Origin: TMP-86 sp039807285 | GTDB taxonomy: Bacteria > Pseudomonadota > Gammaproteobacteria > Steroidobacterales > Steroidobacteraceae | Reading direction: 5' to 3' | Length of the DNA stretch: 64,000 nt | Assembly: GCA_044226785.1 (NCBI GenBank) | Contig: JBGAGK010000022.1 | Coordinates: forward strand, 1-64,000 | Made by a program: the position numbers and the translations under genes | Shown: positions 1 through 8,905 of the stretch, one piece after another | How positions within the stretch are numbered: position 1 is the stretch's first letter | Layout: each line of letters starts with the position of its first letter | The notes under the pieces: generated by a model | The model's input: the letters and a program-made list of their open reading frames with translations, nothing else | What the model was told of the DNA's origin: nothing | Databases searched by the model: none

Positions 1-1145
1 ATTGGTTTTTCGCTGAACCACACTTGCAGCACGGGCCCAAGGCCCACCACATGGGCGGGCAGCCGCGCATCGTGCAAGGCTCGCTCCAGGCCCGCGAACA
101 GCGCGTTGCACCGCTTGTACAGGCCTTCGTACCGGCCGGGGGTGGTCAGCTCGTCCAGCGCCGCGTGCGCCGCCGCCACGGCGATGGTGTTGGCCGCATA
201 CGTGCCAGCCATGGATACGGTGCCATCCGACACCAGCGACATGATGTCGCGCCGTCCGCCCAGCGCCGCCACGGGAAAGCCGCCGCCCAGGCCCTTGGCA
301 AACACCGACAGGTCGGGACGGATCCCGTAGTAGCCCTGCGCTCCCGCGATATGCAGCCGGAAACCCGTGATCACCTCGTCGAATATCAGCACGATGCCGC
401 TGGCGGCCGTCAGTTCGCGCATGGCCTCGAGGTAGCCCGGCCGCGGCAGGATGCAGCCGGTGTTGCACATCACCGCCTCGGTGAGAACCGCTGCGATGTC
501 ATGACCTTCCCGGGCGATGGCCTCGCGCAGCGCGTCGATGTCGTTCCACGGCAGGATGATGAGCTGATCGGCAAGTCCGGCCGGCATGCCAGGCCCCTGC
601 GCCACCGCCACCGGATGAGAGGCAGGACCCGCTTCGTTGAGGTTGGGATGCTTGCTCCAGTACACCCCGTCGGAGAAGCCGTGGTACATGCCCTCGAAGC
701 GGATGATTTTCCTGCGCCCGGTGAAGGTGCGGGCCAGCCGCAGCGAATACAGCACGGCTTCGGTTCCGGTGTTGCACAGGCGCACCATCTCCAGGCCCGG
801 AATCAGACGGGTCAGGCGTTGCGCCAGCGTGCTTTCCTCTTCGGTGGGCAGCGCGAAGACAGTGCCTTTTTCCTGGATCGCCTTGACCACCGCAGCGGTC
901 ACCTTCGCAGGCCGGTGGCCCAGGATCATCGGCCCGAGTCCCAGCAGGTAGTCGATGTAGCGGTTCCCATCCGCGTCGAACAGGTGCGCCCCGGTGCCGT
1001 GATGCGCAAACAGCGGATAAGGATCCCAACCGGAGAATTTCGCGCGGGCGGTGCTGTTGACACCCGCGGGGATGAGTTCGCACGCCTCCCGATACAGCAC
1101 ACCGCTGCGCGTAGTGGAGACGGATGCAGGATATTTCAGGCTCAA
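1..1145 (-). CDS. Class III aminotransferase, glutamate-1-semialdehyde aminomutase-like (3' end outside window)
   Basis: PLP-dependent fold-type I enzyme of the class III (HemL-like) family. Reading the minus strand from 1145 gives an N-terminal region ending IPAGVNS, then DADGNRYIDYLLGLGP, the DEV segment (LIFDEVITGFR) that contacts PLP, and FAKGLGGGFPVAALGG, whose Lys is the expected Schiff-base residue. The C-terminus lies beyond base 1. The only upstream start I can place is TTG at 1145, four bases after the stop of the permease gene, so it is probably translationally coupled to it. HemL itself makes 5-aminolevulinate. The permease and TonB receptor context suggests instead an amino-acid or amine-processing paralogue (inference). 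Exact substrate unknown; family call secure. Confidence 0.85.
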   Translation of the reverse strand, partial: MSLKYPASVSTTRSGVLYREACELIPAGVNSTARAKFSGWDPYPLFAHHGTGAHLFDADGNRYIDYLLGLGPMILGHRPAKVTAAVVKAIQEKGTVFALPTEEESTLAQRLTRLIPGLEMVRLCNTGTEAVLYSLRLARTFTGRRKIIRFEGMYHGFSDGVYWSKHPNLNEAGPASHPVAVAQGPGMPAGLADQLIILPWNDIDALREAIAREGHDIAAVLTEAVMCNTGCILPRPGYLEAMRELTAASGIVLIFDEVITGFRLHIAGAQGYYGIRPDLSVFAKGLGGGFPVAALGGRRDIMSLVSDGTVSMAGTYAANTIAVAAAHAALDELTTPGRYEGLYKRCNALFAGLERALHDARLPAHVVGLGPVLQVWFSEKP

Positions 1146-1149
1146 TGTG

Positions 1150-2523
1150 TCACTCCGGATTCGAATGGAAGAAAGGCATTTTCCCGAACCCGCGCAGCAG
1201 CATGGCCACCAGTGCGCCGAGCGCGACCGAACCAGCGCCGTAGCCGAGGACGGCAGGAGAGGTCGCACCGGTCCTGACGGATTCGACGATGACCCAGCCC
1301 ATGAACAGCGCGCCGAATCCCGGCAGCAGGCCTCCTCCGAGAAAACCGTGCACCGAATGCAGCAACTCGCGGCGGTTCTGCCACACGGCCGCCGCACCCG
1401 TCAGCCCATAGAACAGGATCGAGATGAGCCCGAGGCTGCTGACCACATTGGTCAGCGCCCGGGAGATATCCGCCGTGGCCAGCGCGAGCGCCAGCAGGGC
1501 GAGGTTGAGGCCGCTCATCACCAGGGTTGCCGCCCAGGGGTTGCCGGTGAGCGGATCGACCCGTCGGAACAGCCCGGGCATGACCCGGTCACGCGCCATG
1601 GCGAATCCCACCCGCGCCGCCGCGATCACGGCCGCCTGCAGGGTGGCCAGCGTCCCGGTCAGCACCACCAGACTCATGAGCATGCCCCAGGGGCCTGGCA
1701 GGAGCCGCCCGGCGATAACGGCCAGGGCATTGCCCGCATGCTGCTGCAACTGATCCGGCGGCAACACGGCCTGCAACCCGAACAGGACAATGGTGTAGAA
1801 CAACGCCAGGATCACCACGCTGGCGATGGCCGCGCGGCCCGGGCTGTCATTACGGTCGGCGGATTCCTCGTTGACATAGATGGCCGCATCCCAGCCCGAA
1901 TACATGAAGCAGGCGATCAGGATGCCGTTCAGCAGGCCCTTGATGCCGCCCATGCCGGACAGCGAAAACCAGGTCCACGAGAATTGCCCTGATTCATGCA
2001 ACGAAACGATGCCGACTCCGGCCACCACCAGCAGGACCACATACTGGAAGATCACGATCAGCCACTCGAAATGCGCCGCGACCTTCAGGCCACGCAGCGC
2101 GAGCAGGGTCACGAGGATGTTCCAGACGGCGCCCGCCAGCGCCACCGCCCACGGGTTACCGACCAGGTGTGGCGCAATCAACTCCAGCGTATAGGTGCCC
2201 GCAGGAATGGTGAGACTGCTGGTGCCGAGCGTGTAGTACAACAGGATCATCCAGCCTGCCAGGAACCCGAGCACGGGATGGAAGACCCTGGCCACCCAGG
2301 TGTAGGTGGCGCCGGCATTCGGATCCCAGCGGTTCAGCCGCTGGTAGCCGATGGCAATGCCGAGCATGGGCACGAAGCACAGCAGCACCGGCACCACGCC
2401 GCCGTAATGGCAGGCCGCCACCATGCCGGCGAGGCTCACCGCCAGGGTCTGCGCCGGACCCGAACTGGACAGTCCGAGGATGATCGCATCGCCCAGGCTG
2501 AATCGTCCGCGGGCCGCAGCCAC
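1150..2523 (-). CDS. APC-superfamily amino acid permease
   Basis: Predicted 457-residue inner-membrane transporter with about 12 hydrophobic segments. The N-terminal region SLGDAIILGLSSSGPAQT resembles the first helix of APC amino acid/polyamine permeases, and NAGATYTWVARVFHPVLG fits the third-helix region of that family. The start chosen is GTG at 2523. The frame stays open a little further upstream (NATEAQRQPGGG) but without an ATG, so the true start could be some 12 codons earlier. It lies 35 bases after the TonB receptor stop and 4 bases before the aminotransferase start, so the three genes probably form one leftward operon for uptake and transamination of an amino compound. Substrate not predictable. 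Confidence 0.85.
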   Translation of the reverse strand: MAAARGRFSLGDAIILGLSSSGPAQTLAVSLAGMVAACHYGGVVPVLLCFVPMLGIAIGYQRLNRWDPNAGATYTWVARVFHPVLGFLAGWMILLYYTLGTSSLTIPAGTYTLELIAPHLVGNPWAVALAGAVWNILVTLLALRGLKVAAHFEWLIVIFQYVVLLVVAGVGIVSLHESGQFSWTWFSLSGMGGIKGLLNGILIACFMYSGWDAAIYVNEESADRNDSPGRAAIASVVILALFYTIVLFGLQAVLPPDQLQQHAGNALAVIAGRLLPGPWGMLMSLVVLTGTLATLQAAVIAAARVGFAMARDRVMPGLFRRVDPLTGNPWAATLVMSGLNLALLALALATADISRALTNVVSSLGLISILFYGLTGAAAVWQNRRELLHSVHGFLGGGLLPGFGALFMGWVIVESVRTGATSPAVLGYGAGSVALGALVAMLLRGFGKMPFFHSNPE

Positions 2524-2558
2524 GCCTCCACCCGGCTGTCTTTGCGCCTCTGTTGCGT

Positions 2559-4904
2559 TCAGAGCTTCATCTCCAGCGACAAGCCAAGCGTGCGCGGACG
2601 GTTGGTGTACATGCGCGTGCGTGTGGAGGCATCGTAATTGTCGGAGATGAACTTGGACAGATGAGCCTGCCGGTCCAGCGCGTTATCCAGGAACAGATCC
2701 AGCTCCCAGCGCTGGTGCACGACGCCGGCACGCAGGTTCAGCAGCGAATAGGCGCGCTGGAAGGTGGCCGGATCGGTACGATCGAAATCCGGATAGGAAA
2801 TGCCGACATACTGGGCATCGGCGCGCATGAACCCCGCATAGTCCGGCGCCGGACTGAAATTGAAAGTCGCACTGGCGCCGCCGTTCCAGCGCGGCACGTT
2901 TTCCAGCTGCTGTCCGGCGACTCCGCCCAGCGAGGGCGCATCCCGCGCAAGCACCGCCTTGGTGAAGCCGGCGCCCACACCCAGGTGAAGGTGGGATCCG
3001 ACCTGGCCCTCGATTTCCAGCTCGCCGCCGCGGACGATGGCCTCGCCCGCATTCTGCGTGATCTGGTAGGAGCATGGCAGGGTCTGTCCCTGCTGCACAT
3101 CCTTCCACTTGATGTAATACGCAGCGCCGTTGACCTGCACCGTGCCGTCGAGCCAGCGTGTCTTGCCTCCGACTTCGTAATTCCACAGGCTGTCGGGCTG
3201 GTAGGGACCGTAGTCCTGGCCGCAGCCTTTCTCCGCCAGGTTGCTGGTATTCACGCCGCCGGGACGCACGCCACGCGATGCGCTGACGTAGTAGAGCTGG
3301 TCCGGTGTTGCCTGGTACGACAGCTCCACCTTCGGATTGAAACCGGTGTTCTTCGCATCGCCGGTGGAAAGCGTCGGGCCACCGTTGCTCCAGCCATCCT
3401 CGTGGCGAATGGTGGTGTACTGCAGGTCGTACCAGCGCAGACCCGCCGTGAGCTTCCAGCGGTCGGTGAACGCGTAGTTGAGTTCGGTGAACAGGGCGGA
3501 CTGCTTCGGCGAGTAATCCCCGACCTGCCAGTAATTGACATCGCTCAGGCTCACGCCCTGCAGGAGCGTCTGGGTGGTGTAGGTATTGGAGAACAACGTC
3601 GCGTAGCCAGGCGTCAGATAGTTGACGTAATAGTGCCGGTTCGCATTGTTGAAGTATGCACCCACGACGCCCGTCAGCCCCGAGCCTGCCGGACTGAAGG
3701 ACAGGCGGATTTCCTCCGTGAATTCGTGCGTGGTCACATCGGGCGCATACGCATTGGGCACGAACTGGCCTTGCGGAAAGGCCACTTCCAGTGCCTCGGC
3801 CTCATCGTCCGGAGTGATCACCTCGCGTCGCATGTATGAGCTGTTCGACAGGAGCGATCCCCAGCCCAGATCATAGTTCAGCGTCAGATTCGCCAGCTCG
3901 AAGCGGTCCGTGTAGCGCTCCGACACATCGAACGGCCGGGCCTGCACCAGCGGCCCGCCGGTTGCGCCGGTGGGGATGTCGAAGTCGGAAGGTGCGCCCA
4001 TGCGCAGGCGCTGTACCCACACCGAAGGCGTGATCGTCAACGCATCGGTCGCGGAAATCTTCAGTGCCGCCCGCAGACTGTACGACCGCTCGGTGTTCAC
4101 GCCCCGCTTCACCGCGGAGGGTGCGAGCGGGGATTGCGGATAGGCGGGAAAACCCGCAGCGACATCCGGGTTCGGCGCCCACACCCCGATGTCGCGGTCG
4201 ATGAAGCCGCTGAAGGATTTGTACGTTCCGACCACCCGCAGCGCTACCCTGTCCTCGACCAGCGGCAGGTTGTACATGGCATCCACCCGCACATTGCCCC
4301 CGCCGTGCCAGGTCCCCGAGCCCTCCAGTTTCACCGCGCCATCGGTCCTGTTCGCATCCGGCTGGTTGGTGATGAGCCGCACGGTACCACCCATGGAGCT
4401 GGCGCCATACAGGGTGCCTTGCGGACCGCGCAACACTTCGACGCGAGCCAGGTCGAACAGGTCCGGATCGACGGTAGCCGTCGCGCCGTCACCACCGGAG
4501 GGAAGGATGGGCGTTTCGTCGATGTAGAAGCCGGTGGTCGGCGCGTTGCCGCCCACCGAGGCGATGCCGCGGATGGAATAGCTGCTGCGGCCCGGACCGG
4601 CCGAGTTCAGCACCACGCCGGGAATGCGTGCCGCGACTTCCGAGAAGCCGTCAGCGCCGGTCTGTGCCAGTGTCTGCCCGCTCAATGCCGTGATGCTCAG
4701 TGGCACCTTCTGAAGGTTTTCGCTGCGCTTCTGCGCAGTCACCACGATCTCGGACAGCACTCCGGGCTCGGCGGAAACCGGGTTGCCGGTTGTATCGCCA
4801 GCTGCGCCCACGGCGGGATGAGCTGACAGGCCCAGCACCAGGCCGGCCGCGGCCACAACGCTGATGCCGCACCTGTGCGGTTCCGGACGGATGATGCGGA
4901 TCAT
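2559..4904 (-). CDS. TonB-dependent outer-membrane receptor
   Basis: 781 residues, usual length for the family. A signal peptide covers about residues 1-34. A TonB-box-like and plug start (EIVVTAQKRSENLQKVPLS) follows at about 50-70, then plug motifs including VEVLRGPQGTLYGASSMGG near residue 160. The rest is a beta-barrel, ending in an aromatic-rich strand with terminal LEMKL. Proteins of this type (IroN/FyuA-like fold in sequence searches) import siderophores or, in environmental gammaproteobacteria, oligomeric or aromatic nutrients. It leads an apparent operon with an APC permease and an aminotransferase, so nitrogen- or amino-acid-linked substrate uptake is inferred. A good promoter lies about 100 bases upstream. 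Confidence 0.93.
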   Translation of the reverse strand: MIRIIRPEPHRCGISVVAAAGLVLGLSAHPAVGAAGDTTGNPVSAEPGVLSEIVVTAQKRSENLQKVPLSITALSGQTLAQTGADGFSEVAARIPGVVLNSAGPGRSSYSIRGIASVGGNAPTTGFYIDETPILPSGGDGATATVDPDLFDLARVEVLRGPQGTLYGASSMGGTVRLITNQPDANRTDGAVKLEGSGTWHGGGNVRVDAMYNLPLVEDRVALRVVGTYKSFSGFIDRDIGVWAPNPDVAAGFPAYPQSPLAPSAVKRGVNTERSYSLRAALKISATDALTITPSVWVQRLRMGAPSDFDIPTGATGGPLVQARPFDVSERYTDRFELANLTLNYDLGWGSLLSNSSYMRREVITPDDEAEALEVAFPQGQFVPNAYAPDVTTHEFTEEIRLSFSPAGSGLTGVVGAYFNNANRHYYVNYLTPGYATLFSNTYTTQTLLQGVSLSDVNYWQVGDYSPKQSALFTELNYAFTDRWKLTAGLRWYDLQYTTIRHEDGWSNGGPTLSTGDAKNTGFNPKVELSYQATPDQLYYVSASRGVRPGGVNTSNLAEKGCGQDYGPYQPDSLWNYEVGGKTRWLDGTVQVNGAAYYIKWKDVQQGQTLPCSYQITQNAGEAIVRGGELEIEGQVGSHLHLGVGAGFTKAVLARDAPSLGGVAGQQLENVPRWNGGASATFNFSPAPDYAGFMRADAQYVGISYPDFDRTDPATFQRAYSLLNLRAGVVHQRWELDLFLDNALDRQAHLSKFISDNYDASTRTRMYTNRPRTLGLSLEMKL

Positions 4905-4973
4905 TGTTCTGTGCTCCCCCGGCAGCCTGCCAGCAACGGACCGCGCCCCGACGCGCTTCCATTACCGCTCCCT

Positions 4974-4982
4974 GCCTGACTG
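4974..4982. promoter_or_regulatory. Possible LacI-family operator half (ACCGCTCCC)
   Basis: ACCGCTCCC in the leader of the TonB receptor gene matches the core of the repeated motif found three times in front of the LacI-type gene (11274, 11391, 11497). A single 9-mer can occur by chance in 64 kb of GC-rich DNA, so this is only suggestive of shared control. Confidence 0.25.
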
Positions 4983-5003
4983 TCATTGACGGACCATGCG
5001 CGG

Positions 5004-5032
5004 ACTATAGGGAACTTCTTATATCATTGCAA
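5004..5032 (-). promoter_or_regulatory. Sigma70-type promoter of the 2559-4904 TonB receptor operon
   Basis: On the minus strand TTGCAA (5032-5027) and TATAGT (5009-5004) are separated by exactly 17 bases and point to the ATG at 4904. The -35 box is embedded in the perfect 12-bp palindrome TCATTGCAATGA (5024-5035), so a regulator bound there would block or modulate this promoter. Seen directly; function inferred. Confidence 0.55.
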
Positions 5033-5221
5033 TGACTTGACCAGCAAAGCCCGCGAACCTTGCGCCGGGCGAGCGAGTGTAGACAATTGCAAACGGACAC
5101 CTGCAGGTGGGCACCGGCGCTCCTTGCCGCAGCCAAATGGTGCATCATGCAGCAGGCCGTGAGCGGGCGGCAGCGCATAGCGGCAAGCGAGTCAACGACA
5201 AACTGAGGGATGGGGGCATTC

Positions 5222-5920
5222 ATGGGCAAGCGTCTGGCGGCGGAGTTCTTCGGTACGTTCTGGCTGGTCCTCGGCGGATGCGGGGCTGCGGTCCTGGACG
5301 CTGCATTTCCGCAACTGGGCATCGGATTCGCCGGTGTCGCACTGGCCTTCGGACTGACCGTGCTGACCATGGTTTACGCGGTCGGCCACATCTCGGGCGG
5401 ACATTTCAATCCGGCAGTCTCGGTTGGTCTCGCGGCGGGCGGACGCTTTCCGGTCTCGGACCTGCTGCCCTACATCATCTCGCAGGTGATCGGCGCATTG
5501 GCCGCCGGCAGCATCCTGTATCTGATCGCCAGCGGCAAGGCAGGGTTCGACGCCGCCGGCGGATTCGCCTCGAATGGCTTCGGTGAGCATTCACCCGGCG
5601 GCTATTCCATGCAGGCTGCACTGGTCTGTGAAATCGTGATGACCTTCTTTTTCGTGTTCGTCATCATGGGCGCGACCAGCCACCGCGCACCGGCGGGCTT
5701 TGCCGGCATTGCGATCGGGCTGACCCTGACCCTGATCCATCTGGTCAGCATTCCCGTCACCAACACCTCGGTGAATCCGGCCCGTTCGACCGGCGTTGCG
5801 TTTTTCGCCGGCGGGCTCGCGGTGTCGCAGTTGTGGTTTTTCTGGGTCGCCCCGCTCATCGGCGGTGCGCTCGGCGGTCTTGCCTACCGCACGCTCCTGG
5901 AAGACAAACCGGCGCGGTGA
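5222..5920 (+). CDS. aqpZ: Aquaporin Z, water channel
   Basis: Inner-membrane MIP-family channel, 232 residues. Both NPA boxes are present: HFNPAVS at residues 61-67 and SVNPARS near 185. Selectivity-filter residues typical of water-specific AqpZ can be matched: Phe43 (GVALAF), His and Thr in LIHLVSIPVTNTS, and the Arg of NPARS. The start is ATG 5222 (MGKRLAAEFFGTFWLV), the usual AqpZ N-terminus; an ATG four codons upstream is less likely. It stands alone, diverging from the TonB receptor operon and converging with the SDR gene. Confidence 0.95.
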   Translation: MGKRLAAEFFGTFWLVLGGCGAAVLDAAFPQLGIGFAGVALAFGLTVLTMVYAVGHISGGHFNPAVSVGLAAGGRFPVSDLLPYIISQVIGALAAGSILYLIASGKAGFDAAGGFASNGFGEHSPGGYSMQAALVCEIVMTFFFVFVIMGATSHRAPAGFAGIAIGLTLTLIHLVSIPVTNTSVNPARSTGVAFFAGGLAVSQLWFFWVAPLIGGALGGLAYRTLLEDKPAR

Positions 5921-5981
5921 GCATCGCTGCAAAGACCGTTGCTGCGGTAACAGCCAGGATGGCAGAGTCGCTACGTGATAC

Positions 5982-6701
5982 CTACCACGCGGTCGCTCCC
6001 GCGTCGATGACGATATCCGAACCCGTCACGTAACGCGCCTCATTGCTGGCCAGCCACACCGCCCCCCAGGCGATGTCGTCCGGTGCGCCCAGGACTTTCA
6101 GCATGTTCTTCGCAAGGACACGCTGCTCGAAGCCAGGGTCGGCGGCGAGATGGCGCGCCGTGGCCGCCGTCTTGATGAAACCCGGAGAAATCGTGTTGGC
6201 GCGGATGCCGTGCGGCGCGCCTTCCATGGCAAGCTGCCGGGTCATCGCGAGCACACCGCCCTTGCCCGCGCAGTGCGCCAGTGCCGGTGAACCATCCAGC
6301 GCATGTCGCGCATTGGCGCTCGCGAAGTTGATGATGCTGCCTTTGCCGCCGGCCTTGAGCCAGGGCCATGCGGCCTGCGTCGGCAGAAACACGATGTCGA
6401 GCTCACCGGCGAGCGTGCGGCGCCATTCCTCATAGCGCAATTCCTCGATCCAGCGAAACACCGCGATGGCCGCGGCATTCACCAGGATGTCGATGCGGCC
6501 GTGCTCGCGCCCGATGTCGGCAAATGTTTCCGCCACGGATGCCGGGTCGAGCAGATCAGCGCAGACGATGCCCTCGCCCTCCTCCCGGTCCAGACCGATG
6601 ACCATCGCGCCTTCCTGGCGGAATCTCGCCGCACAACCTTCGCCAATGCCGTTTGCGGCCCCGGTAATGACCGCGATCCGGCCCTTGAGACGATCAGTCA
6701 T
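5982..6701 (-). CDS. Short-chain dehydrogenase/reductase with altered catalytic tyrosine
   Basis: Classical-length SDR (239 residues from ATG 6701; a GTG start at 6719 would add six). The Rossmann motif TGAANGIG and the NAA motif (ILVNAAAIAVF) are clear, and the C-terminal RYVTGSDIVIDAGATAW is typical. The active-site segment, usually YxxxK, reads LAHCAGKGGVLAMTRQ: the Lys is present but the catalytic Tyr position is His. The codon is CAC in the given sequence. Such a protein may be a degenerate or non-canonical SDR. It is the last gene of the leftward operon TonB receptor - SnoaL - SnoaL/EF-hand - SDR. NAD(P)-linked oxidation of the imported compound would be the default role if active. Confidence 0.85.
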   Translation of the reverse strand: MTDRLKGRIAVITGAANGIGEGCAARFRQEGAMVIGLDREEGEGIVCADLLDPASVAETFADIGREHGRIDILVNAAAIAVFRWIEELRYEEWRRTLAGELDIVFLPTQAAWPWLKAGGKGSIINFASANARHALDGSPALAHCAGKGGVLAMTRQLAMEGAPHGIRANTISPGFIKTAATARHLAADPGFEQRVLAKNMLKVLGAPDDIAWGAVWLASNEARYVTGSDIVIDAGATAW

Positions 6702-6734
6702 GCGCGGCCATCCGTTCACCCGCGTGGAGCGCGT

Positions 6735-7991
6735 TCACGGACGCTCCTTGGGCGGCGGAGCGCCCTGGTGCATTTGCGATGTCATCTTTCGATCGAATTC
6801 CTTGAATTCTTCCACGGTGAGGATGCCATCACCGTTCAGGTCGATGCCCGGCGGTGCCGGGTGGCTAGTGTAGTCTTCCAGGGTCACGTAACCACGGCCC
6901 TTTTCGAACATGTCGAACGAACTCATGGGCAGCCCCTGCGCCTGCCATTCGGCACGCGACATCCTGCCGTCGTGATTCGTATCCACCTGTGCGGCGAAGG
7001 CGCGCATGTCCGGGTTCTTCGACGCCCCGCCAGCGGCCGCCGGAAGCCTGGCCGGTGCCGGTTGCGCGGCCCCATTCCCAGTCGCGACCGCCCTTCCGCA
7101 ATCGGCATACTCGAATGTCTCGCGCAGCGTCCGGTACGGTTCGGGCAAGCGTGGCGTCAAGCGGGGTACACGCATGGGTGTGTAGCTTTCGCCCATGGTC
7201 TTTGCGATCGTGGGACCGGGAACCTCGATACCCTCGGCACCGGGTCCGGGTGCGGGTCTGGCATTCTCGGTTCCTGAATTGGACGGGTCGGTGCGGGCCG
7301 GTGCACCGGGCATGGGGCTCGAAAGATCACCGCCGAACGGGTAGGCAAAGTCGGTGATGACTTCCAGGTGAAGTATGCGCCAGTGACCATCCTCCCGGAT
7401 GAAGTCACCGCCATATCGCTCCCACATGTTCACACCCTCGCCCACCTTGCCATCCGTGGAGGACAGGATGGCCCCGGGCGTGTACCAGAATCCCTTGGCG
7501 CTCCGGCCATCGGCTGCCACCTCGATGATGGGCGTGGTGAGCAAGTGATAGACACTGCTGCCGATGTAGCGATTGCGGGCGTAGTCGTCGGCAATCGCGG
7601 GGTTCCGGGCACTCATCGCGCGAAGCTGCGCTTTCTGCATGTCGAAATTCACGGTGACGTAGTACTTGCGGAAGTCCTCGCCGACCCAGCACCCCGAATT
7701 TTGCGCCCAGCGTATCTGCGGGTGCCTGGACCAAAGTGCGAGTTCCTCCTCGTTGTGTCCGATCGAATGCAACATCGCCCGACGCGACATCAGGTTCTGG
7801 ATTTCCTGCACATCGCGCGCGCTTTGCGCCAGATGGCGGAGCTGCCCGATTTCCGCCGAATCGACCAGCACCGGCTTCGCGAAGGCCGCTCCGCCGGCGA
7901 CGGACATCGTGACCGCCAGCAAACCGCCCGCCAGCCGCGCGAGCGCCGGGAGCGGGCACGCAGCGCGTGGCGAGGAGCAAGATGCGCTCAC
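6735..7991 (-). CDS. Exported SnoaL-like protein with C-terminal EF-hand pair
   Basis: 418 residues with a signal peptide (about 1-38, ending near AAFAKP). Residues about 50-210 form an NTF2/SnoaL-like domain (QNLMSRRAMLHSIGHNEEE, YGGDFIREDGHWRILHLEV) closely resembling the gene just upstream. A proline-rich linker is followed by two EF-hand loops, DTNHDGRMSRAE and DLNGDGILTVEE, with the Asp/Asn/Gly/Glu calcium ligands in place. The GTG start at 7991 overlaps the preceding stop by four bases (GTGA), so translation is coupled. The molecule probably acts in the periplasm; a calcium role is inferred from the EF-hands. Substrate unknown. Confidence 0.8.
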   Translation of the reverse strand: MSASCSSPRAACPLPALARLAGGLLAVTMSVAGGAAFAKPVLVDSAEIGQLRHLAQSARDVQEIQNLMSRRAMLHSIGHNEEELALWSRHPQIRWAQNSGCWVGEDFRKYYVTVNFDMQKAQLRAMSARNPAIADDYARNRYIGSSVYHLLTTPIIEVAADGRSAKGFWYTPGAILSSTDGKVGEGVNMWERYGGDFIREDGHWRILHLEVITDFAYPFGGDLSSPMPGAPARTDPSNSGTENARPAPGPGAEGIEVPGPTIAKTMGESYTPMRVPRLTPRLPEPYRTLRETFEYADCGRAVATGNGAAQPAPARLPAAAGGASKNPDMRAFAAQVDTNHDGRMSRAEWQAQGLPMSSFDMFEKGRGYVTLEDYTSHPAPPGIDLNGDGILTVEEFKEFDRKMTSQMHQGAPPPKERP

Positions 7992-8881
7992 TTGGGCAAA
8001 TCCTGATTGCAGTTGCAGTTGTTGTAGGTCTCACCGAAGGTGTAATACGGTCGCGGCAGGTTGGGCCAGATCTTCGAGGCTCGCTGCGGGCTGTAGGCCG
8101 GATAGCTGTACAGCGGCTTTCGAAAGCCCGGCGGCAGTTCGCCTCGCATGCGCTCACCCGCCTCGCCGCCCACCGGCTTCAGAGGCTCATGCAATGCGAG
8201 CGCGCCGAGCTGTTCGTTGAGCTGCGAGAGGATGGACTCCGGCAGACCGGGCACGAAGTCGTAGGCCATCTGCAGGTGCCAGATTTTCCAGACGCCGTTT
8301 TCCTTGACGAAGTCGCCGCCATACTTTTCGAAGAACATCATGGATTGCAGATGGATCTTGCCGTCCTGGTACACCGGCATGATGCCGATCCCCGGCGAAT
8401 ACCACGCGCCCTGCGCACTCTTGCCATCGCCGGCGATCTCGATGACGGCCGTGGTGCTGGTATGCATCACCCACTCGGCGCCGGCGCCGTAGTTCTCAGG
8501 CACATTCCTGACCGACGGGTCGATGGCAGCCAGTTTCGCAAGGCTGGCTTGCGCATCCGCGTGGCTTTTCATGCCATAGGCGCTTCGTACCGTATCCAGG
8601 CCGTACATCACCCAGGCGGGGCTGCCGAAGGTGGCGGTGGCAGCATACTTGCCGCCCTTTGCCACCCACATGGTGTCGATTTCCTCGAGGTTTCGGCCTG
8701 CGGCATGCATGAATTCATGCCGGCTCATGATGTTCTGGATGGCCCACGTGGCCGCCGCGCGCTCGCCGTCGGAGATTACGGGTCGCGCCGGTGACTTCGT
8801 GCCGGCGGACGCTGCTGCGGCAAAGCTGGCGGCAGCCAGTACGAAAGCGATGACACGGACATTCAGTGCGGGGAATTTCAT
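7988..8881 (-). CDS. Exported SnoaL-like protein
   Basis: 297 residues with a signal peptide (about 1-26, ASAGTKS). The core is an NTF2-like/SnoaL_4-type domain (AIQNIMSRHEFMHAAGRNLE, FFEKYGGDFVKENGVWKIWH). The same order of motifs occurs in the downstream gene, so the two are tandem paralogues. The C-terminal tail (PPGFRKPLYSYPAYSP, PRPYYTFGETYNNCNCNQ) is also shared in outline with the neighbour. SnoaL-fold proteins act as dehydratases, cyclases, isomerases or polyketide-type ring enzymes. Here they sit behind a TonB receptor 24 bases upstream, suggesting a nutrient-processing role. Function otherwise unknown. Confidence 0.8.
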   Translation of the reverse strand: MKFPALNVRVIAFVLAAASFAAAASAGTKSPARPVISDGERAAATWAIQNIMSRHEFMHAAGRNLEEIDTMWVAKGGKYAATATFGSPAWVMYGLDTVRSAYGMKSHADAQASLAKLAAIDPSVRNVPENYGAGAEWVMHTSTTAVIEIAGDGKSAQGAWYSPGIGIMPVYQDGKIHLQSMMFFEKYGGDFVKENGVWKIWHLQMAYDFVPGLPESILSQLNEQLGALALHEPLKPVGGEAGERMRGELPPGFRKPLYSYPAYSPQRASKIWPNLPRPYYTFGETYNNCNCNQDLPK

Positions 8882-8905
8882 TGCGATCCTCCGGGTTGCC
8901 TTGAG

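Noticed and set aside
24..1277. 417-codon plus-strand frame at the left edge
   Set aside because: Lies opposite the class III aminotransferase, whose PLP motifs are intact on the minus strand.
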